Origin: an uncultured Acidobacteriota bacterium
GTDB taxonomy: Bacteria > Acidobacteriota > Terriglobia > Bryobacterales > Bryobacteraceae
DNA: 64,000 nucleotides
Direction of reading: 5' to 3'
NCBI GenBank assembly: GCA_902826605.1
Contig: CADEFM010000011.1
Location: 98,501 to 162,500, forward strand
Below are positions 45,544 through 54,117 of the stretch, piece by piece. The notes under the pieces were generated by a model, which was not told the origin of the DNA, made no database searches, and was given only the letters and a program-made list of their open reading frames with translations. The position numbers and the translations under genes are program-made. Each line of letters starts with the position of its first letter. The stretch's first letter is position 1.

Positions 45544-46718
45544 CACGAGGCCATACGTTGCCACAGCCGTGCATTTTCCCTGGCCATTGCGTATACGTCC
45601 AAAAGCATCCGGTAACCCCGTTCCGCCGTGTACTTCTGTTCGTATTCCCGCCGTGCCGCCGCGCGCATTGGTAACAACTCCGCTGTATTCTCGAACGCCC
45701 AACGCACTTGTCGTGCCAAGTCGTCGGCGTCGCCGGACCTGAACATCAAGCCACTGCGGCGGTGTTCTACGAATTCGGGAATCGATCCCAGGTTGGAAGC
45801 GATCACCGGAAGTCCGCACGCAAAAGCTTCGATGATCGTTCCCGGTGCGCATTCATAGCAGATCGATGGAAATATCAGCACACGCGCGTTTTGCATCAGT
45901 GCCAACACCTGATCGCGCGGCTGCGTGCCTAACCATGTAACTCCCGCCGGCCACGCGGTGTTTACTAGTGGGCCGTCCCCCGCCACCAGAAGCGGTATGT
46001 CGGGCAGCCTGTCCCACGCTTGCGCCAGAAGGCGAATGCCTTTTTCTTCGGAGAGACGGCCGACGTACAGCGCATAACCCCCTCCGCCGCTACCGGGACC
46101 CGGATCGTCTCGGACGAAGTTTGGCTTGACCACGATCCGCTCGGCAGGCAGCCCGCCCTCGATATACTTCTTGCGGGCGAATTCGCTCAGGGCGATGTAA
46201 ACGTCCACCATTCGTTGCCATGTGCCGGCAGTCCGGTGAGCCGTGAGCATCGCAGCCACCGCGCCAGTCGCGGCGAAGCTGTCCCGATAACAGCGGTGCA
46301 CCAGAGCGGGCAGCAGCGATCGCTGTTCGATACAAGATTCGCAAGGTGCGCCGTCGCGCAGTAGGTTAGCGCCTGGACAAAGCAAGCGAAAGTTGCTCAG
46401 CTTCTGTACCACCGGAACCCCCTCCGCGTGCAACGCATAGTAGCCGGCGGGCGAAATCAGAGGAAATGTGTTGTGAAAGTGAGCGACCTCAGGTTTGTTG
46501 GCCTGGGCCAGCGTTCGCAAACTGCGGTAGGAGGAGTGGTTCCAGGTGGCCGAGAATCCCGCGGCGAAACTATTCCCGATGCTCGCATTGTGCGCCTCGT
46601 GCCGCACCACGGCATGCCCGCGTCGGCCGAAAAGCTCCGATTCAGCTTCGAAAACACGATCTTCCCCTCCGGGCTGCTGGTAAAAGTTGTGTACGGCGAG
46701 AATCTTTGTGGGAAACAC
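45543..46718 (-). CDS. GT4 family glycosyltransferase
   Basis: A 391-residue GT-B enzyme. It opens KILAVHNFYQQPGGEDRVFE (typical of GT4 proteins of this subfamily), has the N-terminal acceptor domain with FHNTFPLISPAGYYAL and a cysteine motif CPGANLLRDGAPCESC, and the C-terminal nucleotide-sugar domain with YVGRLSEEKGIRLL and SICYECAPGTIIEAFACGLP (the E-x7-E motif). The start is GTG 46718. Donor and linkage are unknown. Confidence 0.9.
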   Translation of the reverse strand: MFPTKILAVHNFYQQPGGEDRVFEAESELFGRRGHAVVRHEAHNASIGNSFAAGFSATWNHSSYRSLRTLAQANKPEVAHFHNTFPLISPAGYYALHAEGVPVVQKLSNFRLLCPGANLLRDGAPCESCIEQRSLLPALVHRCYRDSFAATGAVAAMLTAHRTAGTWQRMVDVYIALSEFARKKYIEGGLPAERIVVKPNFVRDDPGPGSGGGGYALYVGRLSEEKGIRLLAQAWDRLPDIPLLVAGDGPLVNTAWPAGVTWLGTQPRDQVLALMQNARVLIFPSICYECAPGTIIEAFACGLPVIASNLGSIPEFVEHRRSGLMFRSGDADDLARQVRWAFENTAELLPMRAAARREYEQKYTAERGYRMLLDVYAMARENARLWQRMAS

Positions 46719-46737
46719 GAGTTCGATACGGTGTGTC

Positions 46738-47997
46738 TTAAGCGCGTTCTCGATGAGGTGTTACGGTATTTCGAATAACGCTGGTCAATCCCAGCGCGCT
46801 CCCGACTAAGAGTCCCAGCGGCGCCACGATAAAAACATATACCAACGTATTTTCAGCGGTCATTTCCAGGGCGAATGCCATTAAACTCAGCAATGCAGTG
46901 AGTTCCAGTCTCGCGCCCACCCGGAAAGTCTGATCGGCAACTCGCCAGGCCCTCCACAGCGCCACACCGATACCACCCATGCTCATCCACCACAGACCGG
47001 CGCCAATCAAACCATAGTCGTGAGCGATTCGCAAGTAATCGTTGTGCGGATGCCGCATATTCGTGTATACGGATTCGATCAGGCCCTCGCTTGACCCGGC
47101 GCCCTTACCGGCGAACGGTGACTCCCAAAAGGAGGCCATGGTCGTCCGCCAGAACGCGGCTCTGCCCGATCCGTTAATCGCGAACGAGCCGATCTTCAAG
47201 GAGACGTCCCCCGTCACAAACCGCTCGCGCAGGGAGTCGAAATAGAAGAATGCACCGTAGGAGACTGCCGCGGCGGCGATCACAACCGCAACCATCTTGA
47301 ACACGCGGCGGATTCCAGTCGTAGGAAATTGCGCCAACGGAAACAGTAGAATCGAAACTCCCAGTGCAAGTCTGGACTGGCTCGCACCAATGATACCTGT
47401 GAGAGCGATCGCGCCGAATAGGGAACTCCTGCTTCCATAGCGCCATCCGGAGAGAAAGTAAGCCACGCCAAACAGGGCAAACAATCCGAAACTCCGGGGA
47501 CCAATAATAGTATTCGTTCCCGGTCCAAACCATACGACCGATGCGCCGTACAAAACCGCCGCCGCCAACACCGCGTTTCGCAGGACCCGTGCCATCCAGA
47601 ACGCGAACGGAGGATTGCTCGCTGCGGTTCCGCGTGCCGCCTGCAGCATGAGCGCGAAAATGCCAATCACCATCACGTTTTGAATCCCGCGCAAAGCGTT
47701 TTCTGTCCATGCGAGGGAACTCACGGCCCATAATACAAACAGCAGCAGGGGAAGGAGCCTTACCGGGGATCGCGTGGTCGCGACTGGAGTGATCGAAAGC
47801 AGCACCAGTCCGGCTAGAAAGTAGGCTACCGTTAGCAGGCCTTGTGTGGAGACGGGCCCGACGAGAAGCGACGTGGTGAGGTCCACCAGGCCGCTGGCCG
47901 CTACGATCAGGAAGACCAGCGCCTCCGTCAACGCGCGCGGCGTCAGCGTATACAGGACGGGACGTTGGACAATTGCATTTTCGGTTATGGAGCTCAT
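46738..47997 (-). CDS. O-antigen polymerase/ligase-like membrane protein
   Basis: About twelve hydrophobic segments and a periplasmic-loop region with SGRAAFWRTTMASFWESPFA, GSSEGLIESVY and MRHPHNDYLRIAHDYGLIG, matching the Wzy_C/O-antigen ligase family. A TTG start at 48003 is also in frame; I choose ATG 47997, giving 419 residues. It is the better candidate for the repeat-unit polymerase (Wzy) because it is central in the operon, next to GT genes. Confidence 0.83.
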   Translation of the reverse strand: MSSITENAIVQRPVLYTLTPRALTEALVFLIVAASGLVDLTTSLLVGPVSTQGLLTVAYFLAGLVLLSITPVATTRSPVRLLPLLLFVLWAVSSLAWTENALRGIQNVMVIGIFALMLQAARGTAASNPPFAFWMARVLRNAVLAAAVLYGASVVWFGPGTNTIIGPRSFGLFALFGVAYFLSGWRYGSRSSLFGAIALTGIIGASQSRLALGVSILLFPLAQFPTTGIRRVFKMVAVVIAAAAVSYGAFFYFDSLRERFVTGDVSLKIGSFAINGSGRAAFWRTTMASFWESPFAGKGAGSSEGLIESVYTNMRHPHNDYLRIAHDYGLIGAGLWWMSMGGIGVALWRAWRVADQTFRVGARLELTALLSLMAFALEMTAENTLVYVFIVAPLGLLVGSALGLTSVIRNTVTPHRERA

Positions 47998-48012
47998 GGA
48001 CAAAAATGCTGA

Positions 48013-48966
48013 TCAGTGCTGGCGCTGGAGACGAACATCGCTCTTAGTGCGGGTGCTGGCAGCGGTAATCGCCGGGGGATTCGCGTGAGTGAGCCACCAG
48101 TGGACGCAATACGCGCACCATTCAAGATACCGGTAGATCCTCAGTAGGAAACACAGCGAGCCGGGCCATTTGTAGTAGCGGCGAAGTAAGTAAGTCTCGC
48201 TTCGATAGAAATGAAGTCGTCGCCGGTAAGGAATCTTGCTGGTGGACGAAGCTTCGCGATGGGAATACCACGCTCCCGGCGAGACCACCACGTTCCACCC
48301 CTTCTCCCGTAAACGTTCCGCGGCGACAAATTCCTCTTCGTACAGGAACGTGTTTTCGTCGAAACCCGCCATGTCCCGAAAAGCCTGCGCGCGAAACGCC
48401 ACGCAAGCTCCGCAAACTGCATACACAACCGCACCATCGCTGAGATCTTCGGGAAACAGCCAGTGGGTGTTACACAGGCGTCGAAGCAACGGAATACGGC
48501 GCAGGGATCCGTAGGCGATAATCTTCTGCGCGGGCGAGGGACGGTTCCGCGCCGCCGCCGTAGCTTTGCCCTCCGGCGTATGCGGCCCGCCCCCCGCGCA
48601 ACCGGCGTTCGGAGCGTCGTCGAGCGTAGCGATGAGACGAAGTAGCGAGTCTTTGGGCAACGTCACATCTGGGTTCACAAAGACTAGATAGTCGCATCCC
48701 ATCTCCAACAGGTACTGCGCCCCCGCATTGTTGCCCGCCGCGTAGCCCAGGTTTGAACCCATCTTAAGTACGGGCGTGTTTGGAAACTCCTCCTGCAGTA
48801 GTTCGATGGAATTATCACAAGAGAAGTTATCCACGACCACCAGATCCGCCGGCAACGCTTCGCGCGCGGTTTCTATGTGCCGCACGCATGCAGCCAGCGA
48901 AGTCCCTCCGTTCCAGTTGAGGATACAGATGCCGGTGCGTCGCGGCGTCGATCCCGCTAGCGGCAT
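48013..48966 (-). CDS. GT2 family glycosyltransferase (rhamnosyltransferase-like)
   Basis: A 317-residue GT-A enzyme: ICILNWNGGTSLAACVRHI and VVDNFSCDNSIELLQ start the fold, LVFVNPDVTLPKDSLLRL holds the metal-binding aspartate, and VCGACVAFRAQAFRDMAGFD plus FLYEEEFVAAERLREKGW supply the acceptor/catalytic acid region found in rhamnosyltransferases. It overlaps the methyltransferase gene by ten bases and lies 15 bases before the polymerase start. Confidence 0.9.
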   Translation of the reverse strand: MPLAGSTPRRTGICILNWNGGTSLAACVRHIETAREALPADLVVVDNFSCDNSIELLQEEFPNTPVLKMGSNLGYAAGNNAGAQYLLEMGCDYLVFVNPDVTLPKDSLLRLIATLDDAPNAGCAGGGPHTPEGKATAAARNRPSPAQKIIAYGSLRRIPLLRRLCNTHWLFPEDLSDGAVVYAVCGACVAFRAQAFRDMAGFDENTFLYEEEFVAAERLREKGWNVVVSPGAWYSHREASSTSKIPYRRRLHFYRSETYLLRRYYKWPGSLCFLLRIYRYLEWCAYCVHWWLTHANPPAITAASTRTKSDVRLQRQH

Positions 48967-49721
48967 GAAGCCTCACTCGCCCGGACAGGCGTCGCGAGAA
49001 GCCCAATCCCTCCCCAGCCCTGTTGCCGGTCTTCAACGATTTCCTCCCACGTTTCCCCGGACTTGATTTCATTCCAAAACCGATCCACGTGGCACTCCAG
49101 TTCCGGGGGATGCGGCAGAATGTCATGAAAAGCGATTATGCCGCCCGGTCGCACCAGACGGGAATACATTAGATAGTCGGCTCGGACACCCTCATAGGAA
49201 TGGTCACCGTCGATAAACAGCAGATCCAGTGGGCATCCCTTCAAAATTTCCTGCACGATCTTAAGGGATTCTGGTTCGTGGGAACTTGCTCTCACGAAAT
49301 GGGCCGTTTGATTCTTCGCTAACATGCGGCGGAATACGAAGGTCTTCCACCTGGAATATCCTCCGCCCCATCGGCCGCCAGGTGCGTCCAGGCTAATCAG
49401 CGTCGCACTTTCGCGGGCGGCGCGCGACAGCAACAGAAAAGTGCCGCCTCGTGCCGTTCCAATCTCCAGCACCGTGCTCGGCGGCTCTCTCTCAATCCTT
49501 TCTAGCGCCTGTCGGATTTCAGATGGGACCTGTGCGGGTCGCAATGATCCCTCGGCAAACCGAAACACCAGATCAATGAGATCCACCCAGGACGACGTTC
49601 TTCTGCACGCCATGGCAACCCGGCGGGTACAAAAGCACAGTTGAAAGCCCGCCAGCAGTCTTCTTGCCAACGAACGGCGCAGGGGTCCCATTAGATTGTC
49701 AAAAAGATCTAAACTGCACAC
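48957..49721 (-). CDS. Class I SAM-dependent methyltransferase
   Basis: A 254-residue enzyme with STVLEIGTARGGTFLLLS (SAM-binding motif I), ISLDAPGG, and LDLLFIDGDHSYEGVRADYL, typical of the Methyltransf_24/cephalosporin-hydroxylase-like group that O-methylates sugars in surface polysaccharides. The GTG start at 49721 overlaps the Wzc stop (TAGTG); an ATG at 49691 is an alternative. Its place in the operon suggests methylation of a repeat-unit sugar. Confidence 0.86.
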   Translation of the reverse strand: MCSLDLFDNLMGPLRRSLARRLLAGFQLCFCTRRVAMACRRTSSWVDLIDLVFRFAEGSLRPAQVPSEIRQALERIEREPPSTVLEIGTARGGTFLLLSRAARESATLISLDAPGGRWGGGYSRWKTFVFRRMLAKNQTAHFVRASSHEPESLKIVQEILKGCPLDLLFIDGDHSYEGVRADYLMYSRLVRPGGIIAFHDILPHPPELECHVDRFWNEIKSGETWEEIVEDRQQGWGGIGLLATPVRASEASCR

Positions 49722-51961
49722 TAACTCTCCGTCCGCTGCTCATAATATTTCCCATACCGGTTGTAATACGAATAGTAGTATCGCGAACTCACCTCCCGGT
49801 GCACCTCATTCAACACCACTCCCAACAAGTTTGCCCGCAACCGGCTCAACGTCGCGATCACGGCCCCGAGCGCCGCACGGCTCGTGTCTCCAGCGCGCGC
49901 CACCACGATCACCCCATCCACCGACGTCGCCATTTGCAGAGGCTCGGCGAATCCCAGCAACGGCGGTGCGTCCAGCACTACCAGGTCGTAATCCCGCGAC
50001 GCTTCCTCGATCAGGTCCGCCAACTCCGTGCCGATTAAATCGGAGGCGCGCCGCGTTGCCGGACCCGCTGGCAGAATGTCCAGTCCCGCCGGTTCCTGCA
50101 TCCGCACTACCGCATCGCGCCAGGAAATCTGCTGCAACAGAACGTTCGATAGCCCGATGCTATTGGGCACTTCGAAAAGGCGGTGCACACTCGGCCGCCG
50201 CAGGTCGCCGTCGATCAGCAGCGTGCGCTTCCCCTGGCCCGCATGCGTCGCCGCCAGATGCGCGGCAACCGTGGATTTACCCTCCGAAGGTGACGCGCTG
50301 GTCATCAGCACGCTTCGCAAACGCCGGTCGAAATCCGTCAGCAGAATGGAATTGCGCAGCGTGCGGATCGCTTCTTCGTAGGTGGAAAGCGCTTGATAGC
50401 CGCTCGGGTTGCCGGTGCCGTTGCCATTACGCGCGGCCGCCTGGCCTGCGCCGTGCAATCCTTCCACCGCCTTCCCCACGTGAATCGGATTCAGCCTCCG
50501 CCGCCAATCCTTGACTGAGGGCAGGGAACCGATCACCTCTGCGTTCATCAGCCTCGCCACTTGATCCGGATCGCGCACCGTGTTGTCCATCACGTCGCTC
50601 AACACGGCCCCGCCCACACCTACGAATGCCGCGAGCAGAAACGCCAGCAGCGCATTCAGCCAGATCTTGGGAAAGACCGGCTTCAGACCGGGCCGCGCCG
50701 CGTCTGCCACCCGGATCGAGCTGTTCTGGAAGCTCGCGTTAATCCCTGCTTCCTTGATCTTGCGAACCAATTCTTCGTATAGCTTCTTGTCGCCTTCCGC
50801 CTCGCGTTTCAGCGTCTGATATTCGAACGATCGTGCGTTCAGCCGGTCGAACTCCACTTTGGTCTCCTGCACCGCGCCGGAAAGCATGGTCTCGCGGTTG
50901 GCCGCCTCGCGGTATTCTACCTCCACGCGCTGCCCCACACTCGTGCGCGCGGCGGACAGTTGCGCTTCCAGTTCCTGCACACGCGTTTGCACTTTCTTGT
51001 ATTCGGGATGATTCAGTCCGTAGTGCGTTTTCACCTCGGCGAACTTCTCACGCGCTTCGCCCAGGTTCTCCGTAAGCCTCTTCAGCGCCTCCCCTTGCGT
51101 CGAAACCTGCGCCGCTTCGAGCGTTCCGTCCTGCACCGATTGATGCGCCGCTTCCTTGCGAACGCGGTCCGTCTGCGCCTTGGTGTATTCGCTGTTTAGC
51201 TCCAGCAGGCGCGCCGAAAGAATGCTGGTTTTCTCTTCCGGATTGATCACGTTCAGTTCGCGTTCGAATTGCAGCACCGCGCCGCCGGATTTCTCCATCT
51301 TGGCCTGCAACTCTTCCAACTGCCGTTCCATGAACTCGCTCAGCCCCGCCGTAGCCTTGTAGCGAATGCGATAGGTGTGCTCCAGATACGACCGCGCGAT
51401 GTCGTTGGCCACATCCGCCGCTAGTTGCCTGTTCGCCGAGCGGTAGCTGATCTGCAAAATATAGGTATTCGGCGGACGCGTGACCTTCAGGCGTTTCAGG
51501 ATCACCGGTGCCTCCAGGCTAGTAGGCGAATCGTCCACGGCTTTTTCTAGCGCGTCTTTTTCCACTTCGCGCAGGTGGTATTTCTCTACTACCGGCCGCA
51601 CCACGGAGTCCGATTCGATCAGCCTCACCTGCGTCGCCAAGAATTGATCCGCGTCGTTGCTTAAATTCTGTGAGGCCTCTTCGCCCAGCACTCCCGTAGG
51701 CATCCGGCGGTCGATGTCCACCACCACGGTCGATTCGTAAATCGGCGTCAGCCGCAGGGAAACGATCAACGTCGCCAACACCACTGCCACAATGAACCCC
51801 GCGAGCTTCCACCAATGGCGCCGCAGAATCCATAGATAGTGCGCCAGCGGCACGTGCGCCGGCTGCGCTTCGAACTCCGCGTCCAGCGTGAGCGGCGGGT
51901 TCGCCACGCGGTAGGCTTCCCGCACCGCCGGTAAGTTGTAGTCGAGGTTCCGCATGGTCAT
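49721..51961 (-). CDS. Wzc-like polysaccharide copolymerase/tyrosine autokinase
   Basis: A 746-residue fusion of a Wzz chain-length domain and a BY-kinase. An N-terminal transmembrane helix (about 52-72, WKLAGFIVAVVLATLIVSLR) is followed by the long coiled-coil periplasmic part (RVQELEAQLSAARTSVGQRV) and a second helix (WLNALLAFLLAAFVGVGGAV). Cytoplasmic Walker A is SASPSEGKST (555-564), Walker A' LLIDGDLRRPS, Walker B LVVLDAPP, and the C-terminus is a tyrosine cluster (YYYSYYNRYGKYY). It controls polymer length and export with the Wza-like partner, which overlaps its start (ATGA). Confidence 0.95.
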   Translation of the reverse strand: MTMRNLDYNLPAVREAYRVANPPLTLDAEFEAQPAHVPLAHYLWILRRHWWKLAGFIVAVVLATLIVSLRLTPIYESTVVVDIDRRMPTGVLGEEASQNLSNDADQFLATQVRLIESDSVVRPVVEKYHLREVEKDALEKAVDDSPTSLEAPVILKRLKVTRPPNTYILQISYRSANRQLAADVANDIARSYLEHTYRIRYKATAGLSEFMERQLEELQAKMEKSGGAVLQFERELNVINPEEKTSILSARLLELNSEYTKAQTDRVRKEAAHQSVQDGTLEAAQVSTQGEALKRLTENLGEAREKFAEVKTHYGLNHPEYKKVQTRVQELEAQLSAARTSVGQRVEVEYREAANRETMLSGAVQETKVEFDRLNARSFEYQTLKREAEGDKKLYEELVRKIKEAGINASFQNSSIRVADAARPGLKPVFPKIWLNALLAFLLAAFVGVGGAVLSDVMDNTVRDPDQVARLMNAEVIGSLPSVKDWRRRLNPIHVGKAVEGLHGAGQAAARNGNGTGNPSGYQALSTYEEAIRTLRNSILLTDFDRRLRSVLMTSASPSEGKSTVAAHLAATHAGQGKRTLLIDGDLRRPSVHRLFEVPNSIGLSNVLLQQISWRDAVVRMQEPAGLDILPAGPATRRASDLIGTELADLIEEASRDYDLVVLDAPPLLGFAEPLQMATSVDGVIVVARAGDTSRAALGAVIATLSRLRANLLGVVLNEVHREVSSRYYYSYYNRYGKYYEQRTES

Positions 51962-52884
51962 CGCCGCCAGATCAGAACGCCGGAAGCCGTGGATGCGCCG
52001 AAACTCGTCACGCGGTCGATCATGTTCACCGTATTGCGGCGCGTCTTGTTGTCCGGAATGTACAATACGTCGTCCACCAGAAGAGGCACATCGGGCTCTT
52101 TGCGTTCCATGATTTTTTCCAGGTGGATCGCGATCTCCTGCTTCACCCCGCCTTCGTCCCGCCGGTAAACGTAAGCGATCTTCGTCGCGTACGGCATCAG
52201 CCCCTCGGAAAGCGCAACCAGCTTGAGCACGGAGTTGTCCCCCGCATCGCGCACCGGGAACGCGCCTGGCTTGCGCACGTTGCCCACCACAAAAATTTTG
52301 CCGGCCTCGGGTACACGAATCTCCTCGCCGCCGCTCAGCACGAAGTTGACTGCGGGATCGGCCTCCTTGAGCAGCCGGTTCAGAGCAATGCGCTCCACCA
52401 GCGTCGCGCTGTTCGGCCGGCTCACCAGTACTTCCGTCCCCGCCTCTTGTGAAATCCCCTCCGCGCGCGCCAGCGCATCCAGCAACGTCACCGTTCCCAC
52501 CGCTTGAAATGTGAGCGGCTTGCGCACCGCGCCCATCACGGAAATGGGACGGCTGTGGTATTCCACCACCGTCACCTTCACCACTGGGTCCACCAGGATT
52601 TGCTCGCTAACCAGCGCCGCCGCGATGCTCGCCTCAAGTTCCATCGGAAGCACGCCTCCTGCGATCACTCCGTTTTTCAGCAGAGGCAAATGAATCAGCC
52701 CGCCCGGCTCCACGCGCGCCGTGCGCGTCAGTTCCGGCGCGTCGTAGACCGAGATCGCCACCAGATCGTCCACGCCTAACTTCTGTGCGGGAAGATTCTC
52801 CTTCCCCGCGTCTTCCATCAGCGAGGGACGCACTTGCGCGAACGCCGCCGCGGCCAACATCGCGAATAAGTACGCGCAACGCAT
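51958..52884 (-). CDS. Wza-like polysaccharide export protein with SLBB domain
   Basis: A 308-residue outer-membrane exporter. Signal MRCAYLFAMLAAAAFAQ; the Poly_export domain contains LGVDDLVAISVYDAPELTRT and RVEPGGLIHLPLLKNG, and the SLBB domain SVMGAVRKPLTFQAVGTVTL, repeated as FVVGNVRKPGAFPV. No lipobox cysteine follows the signal, unlike E. coli Wza. ATG 52884 has GGAGG seven bases upstream and overlaps the preceding stop (TGATG); a GTG three bases earlier is less likely. Confidence 0.93.
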   Translation of the reverse strand: MRCAYLFAMLAAAAFAQVRPSLMEDAGKENLPAQKLGVDDLVAISVYDAPELTRTARVEPGGLIHLPLLKNGVIAGGVLPMELEASIAAALVSEQILVDPVVKVTVVEYHSRPISVMGAVRKPLTFQAVGTVTLLDALARAEGISQEAGTEVLVSRPNSATLVERIALNRLLKEADPAVNFVLSGGEEIRVPEAGKIFVVGNVRKPGAFPVRDAGDNSVLKLVALSEGLMPYATKIAYVYRRDEGGVKQEIAIHLEKIMERKEPDVPLLVDDVLYIPDNKTRRNTVNMIDRVTSFGASTASGVLIWRR

Positions 52885-53105
52885 CACGTTTCCTCCAGCA
52901 TCTGTGCGATCCGGTCTACCGTCGTTCTCAATTCATGGATCTGCTCGCCCAGCGGAGGCGCTTCGAGCGATCCCAGCAGATGCTCTCTGGCGAATTCTGA
53001 AAGACTTCGCGCACCCCGCGCGGAAGAAGCCGCCTGCAGCGCGCTGTATTCGTCTTCGGAAAGCCGGAAGATCAGGGTACGATTACGAGGTTTGGTTACT
53101 GCCAT
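52884..53105 (-). CDS. Small ribbon-helix-helix-like protein
   Basis: A 73-residue protein: NRTLIFRLSEDEYSALQAAS and GARSLSEFAREHLLGS fit a ribbon-helix-helix DNA-binding fold (strand, helix A, turn, helix B), followed by a short coiled-coil helix (QIHELRTTVDRIAQMLEE). It aligns well with the C-terminal half of the gene just upstream, so the two are paralogues. It sits between the antiterminator and the exporter and overlaps both neighbours, so a regulatory role on the exopolysaccharide operon is likely but unproven. Confidence 0.75.
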   Translation of the reverse strand: MAVTKPRNRTLIFRLSEDEYSALQAASSARGARSLSEFAREHLLGSLEAPPLGEQIHELRTTVDRIAQMLEET

Positions 53106-53506
53106 GATGTAGATCGCTCCGCTTCGCGAATTAATAACGTCAGGCGCTGCATCGCCAGCGTCAATTCATGCATCTGCGCTTCCAGTTGAGCGATGGGCAG
53201 CCGCGCCGTCGCTTGCATCACACGGTCACGTGTGAAATCCGAAACGCTGCCCGCGTCGGCTCGCGCATATGCTTCCTGAAACCGCTCGAACTCCGCGCGA
53301 TTCAGTCGAAATGAAACCGCGTACGATCTCGCCTCCCCTTCGCCGCGTCCGTTCCCGTTTTGCCCCAGCGCCTGACGCCTCCACCGCAGCAGCACCTTGG
53401 GATGCACCTTCACCGCCTGTGCCACCTCCGCTGTCGAACTTCCCTGCAGACGTTGCACCGCCGCGGCTTTGAATTCTTTAGTGAAGACTCGTCGCGACGA
53501 TCCCAT
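53096..53506 (-). CDS. Transposase-type HTH fused to a ribbon-helix-helix-like domain
   Basis: Residues 1-45 (SRRVFTKEFKAAAVQRLQGS, VAQAVKVHPKVLLRWRRQ) are an HTH_Tnp_1 domain as in OrfA of IS3-type elements. After a glycine/glutamate linker, residues 60-136 (SYAVSFRLNRAEFERFQEAY; SVSDFTRDRVMQ; QLEAQMHELTLAMQRLTLLI) parallel the next gene's ribbon-helix-helix and coiled coil. No OrfB or inverted repeats are present, so this looks like a domesticated transposase DNA-binding module. It overlaps the antiterminator by 29 bases and the next gene by ten. Confidence 0.75.
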   Translation of the reverse strand: MGSSRRVFTKEFKAAAVQRLQGSSTAEVAQAVKVHPKVLLRWRRQALGQNGNGRGEGEARSYAVSFRLNRAEFERFQEAYARADAGSVSDFTRDRVMQATARLPIAQLEAQMHELTLAMQRLTLLIREAERSTSWQ

Positions 53507-54044
53507 GTTGTTGGGCCTGTGGGGCCACCATGCAGCTATCTACTTCCACCGATACCGAGCACCCCAGCGCCTCCACGCTCACCACCACTCGCCAGGTATC
53601 CTTGACGCGCAGAATCACCCCGCGCAATTGCGCCAGCGGGCCGTGCTCAATGACGACATTCTGGCCAATGCGCAGATACGGCCATGGCGCAATCGAGCCT
53701 CCCGTGGAAATCAGTCCCCGAATCGCGGAAATTTCTTCCTCGTCCACCTGCACCGGCTGCTTGCCGATCCCGACGATCGATGCAACGCCAGCCGACCTAA
53801 GCACTCGCAGCTTGTCCGTCATTTCAAAACGGCAAAACAAATAGCCAGGAAATAGAACGGCTTCCGCTTCGCGAATACGGTCCGACCAACGTCGGCGCGT
53901 CTTGTAAACAGGGAGATACGTTTCGAAGCCCTGGTTGCGAAGCGCCAGCCTCGCATGCTGTTCGTGATTCGGCTGCACGGTGAGCGCAAACCAACCTGAG
54001 GTGCCGTTCCAGCTGGACATTTGGACAGAGCTACCGCTAGACAT
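53478..54044 (-). CDS. UpxY-family transcription antiterminator (NusG/RfaH-like)
   Basis: A 188-residue NusG paralogue. WFALTVQPNHEQHARLALRN starts the NGN domain, with FETYLPVYKTRRRWSDR, VLFPGYLFCRFEM and RSAGVASIVGIG; the KOW domain includes LRIGQNVVIEHGPLAQLRGV. UpxY/RfaH proteins let RNA polymerase pass terminators in long capsule operons, and this is the first gene of the exopolysaccharide operon. ATG 54044 has no ribosome site, and a 6-bp stem abuts it. Confidence 0.9.
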   Translation of the reverse strand: MSSGSSVQMSSWNGTSGWFALTVQPNHEQHARLALRNQGFETYLPVYKTRRRWSDRIREAEAVLFPGYLFCRFEMTDKLRVLRSAGVASIVGIGKQPVQVDEEEISAIRGLISTGGSIAPWPYLRIGQNVVIEHGPLAQLRGVILRVKDTWRVVVSVEALGCSVSVEVDSCMVAPQAQQHGIVATSLH

Positions 54045-54045
54045 G

Positions 54046-54091
54046 TCCCAACGGGGGTTTTGGGAACTACTTAGGGGAGATAGTTCCTAAG
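54046..54091 (-). promoter_or_regulatory. Overlapping inverted repeats at the start of the exopolysaccharide operon
   Basis: Three stems lie between promoter and start codon: GGAACTA/TAGTTCC (54063-54069, 54081-54087), CTTAGG/CCTAAG (54070-54075, 54086-54091), and TCCCAA/TTGGGA (54046-54051, 54060-54065) touching the ATG. The first two share bases and cannot form together. They could be an operator over the transcription start or alternative mRNA structures. Confidence 0.5.
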
Positions 54092-54117
54092 TGTAGACGT
54101 TCCAAAAAAAAAGTCAA
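54090..54117 (-). promoter_or_regulatory. Promoter of the exopolysaccharide operon
   Basis: On the reverse strand TTGACT (54112-54117) and TACACT (54090-54095) are 16 bases apart, with a T9 run just after the -35 box. The -35 overlaps the stop of the DUF3999 gene. The predicted start near 54083 falls inside the inverted repeats. Confidence 0.5.

Noticed and set aside
53096..53506. Functional IS3-type transposase OrfA
   Set aside because: Only the HTH is shared; the rest is ribbon-helix-helix-like, there is no OrfB, and the gene is tightly overlapped with operon neighbours.
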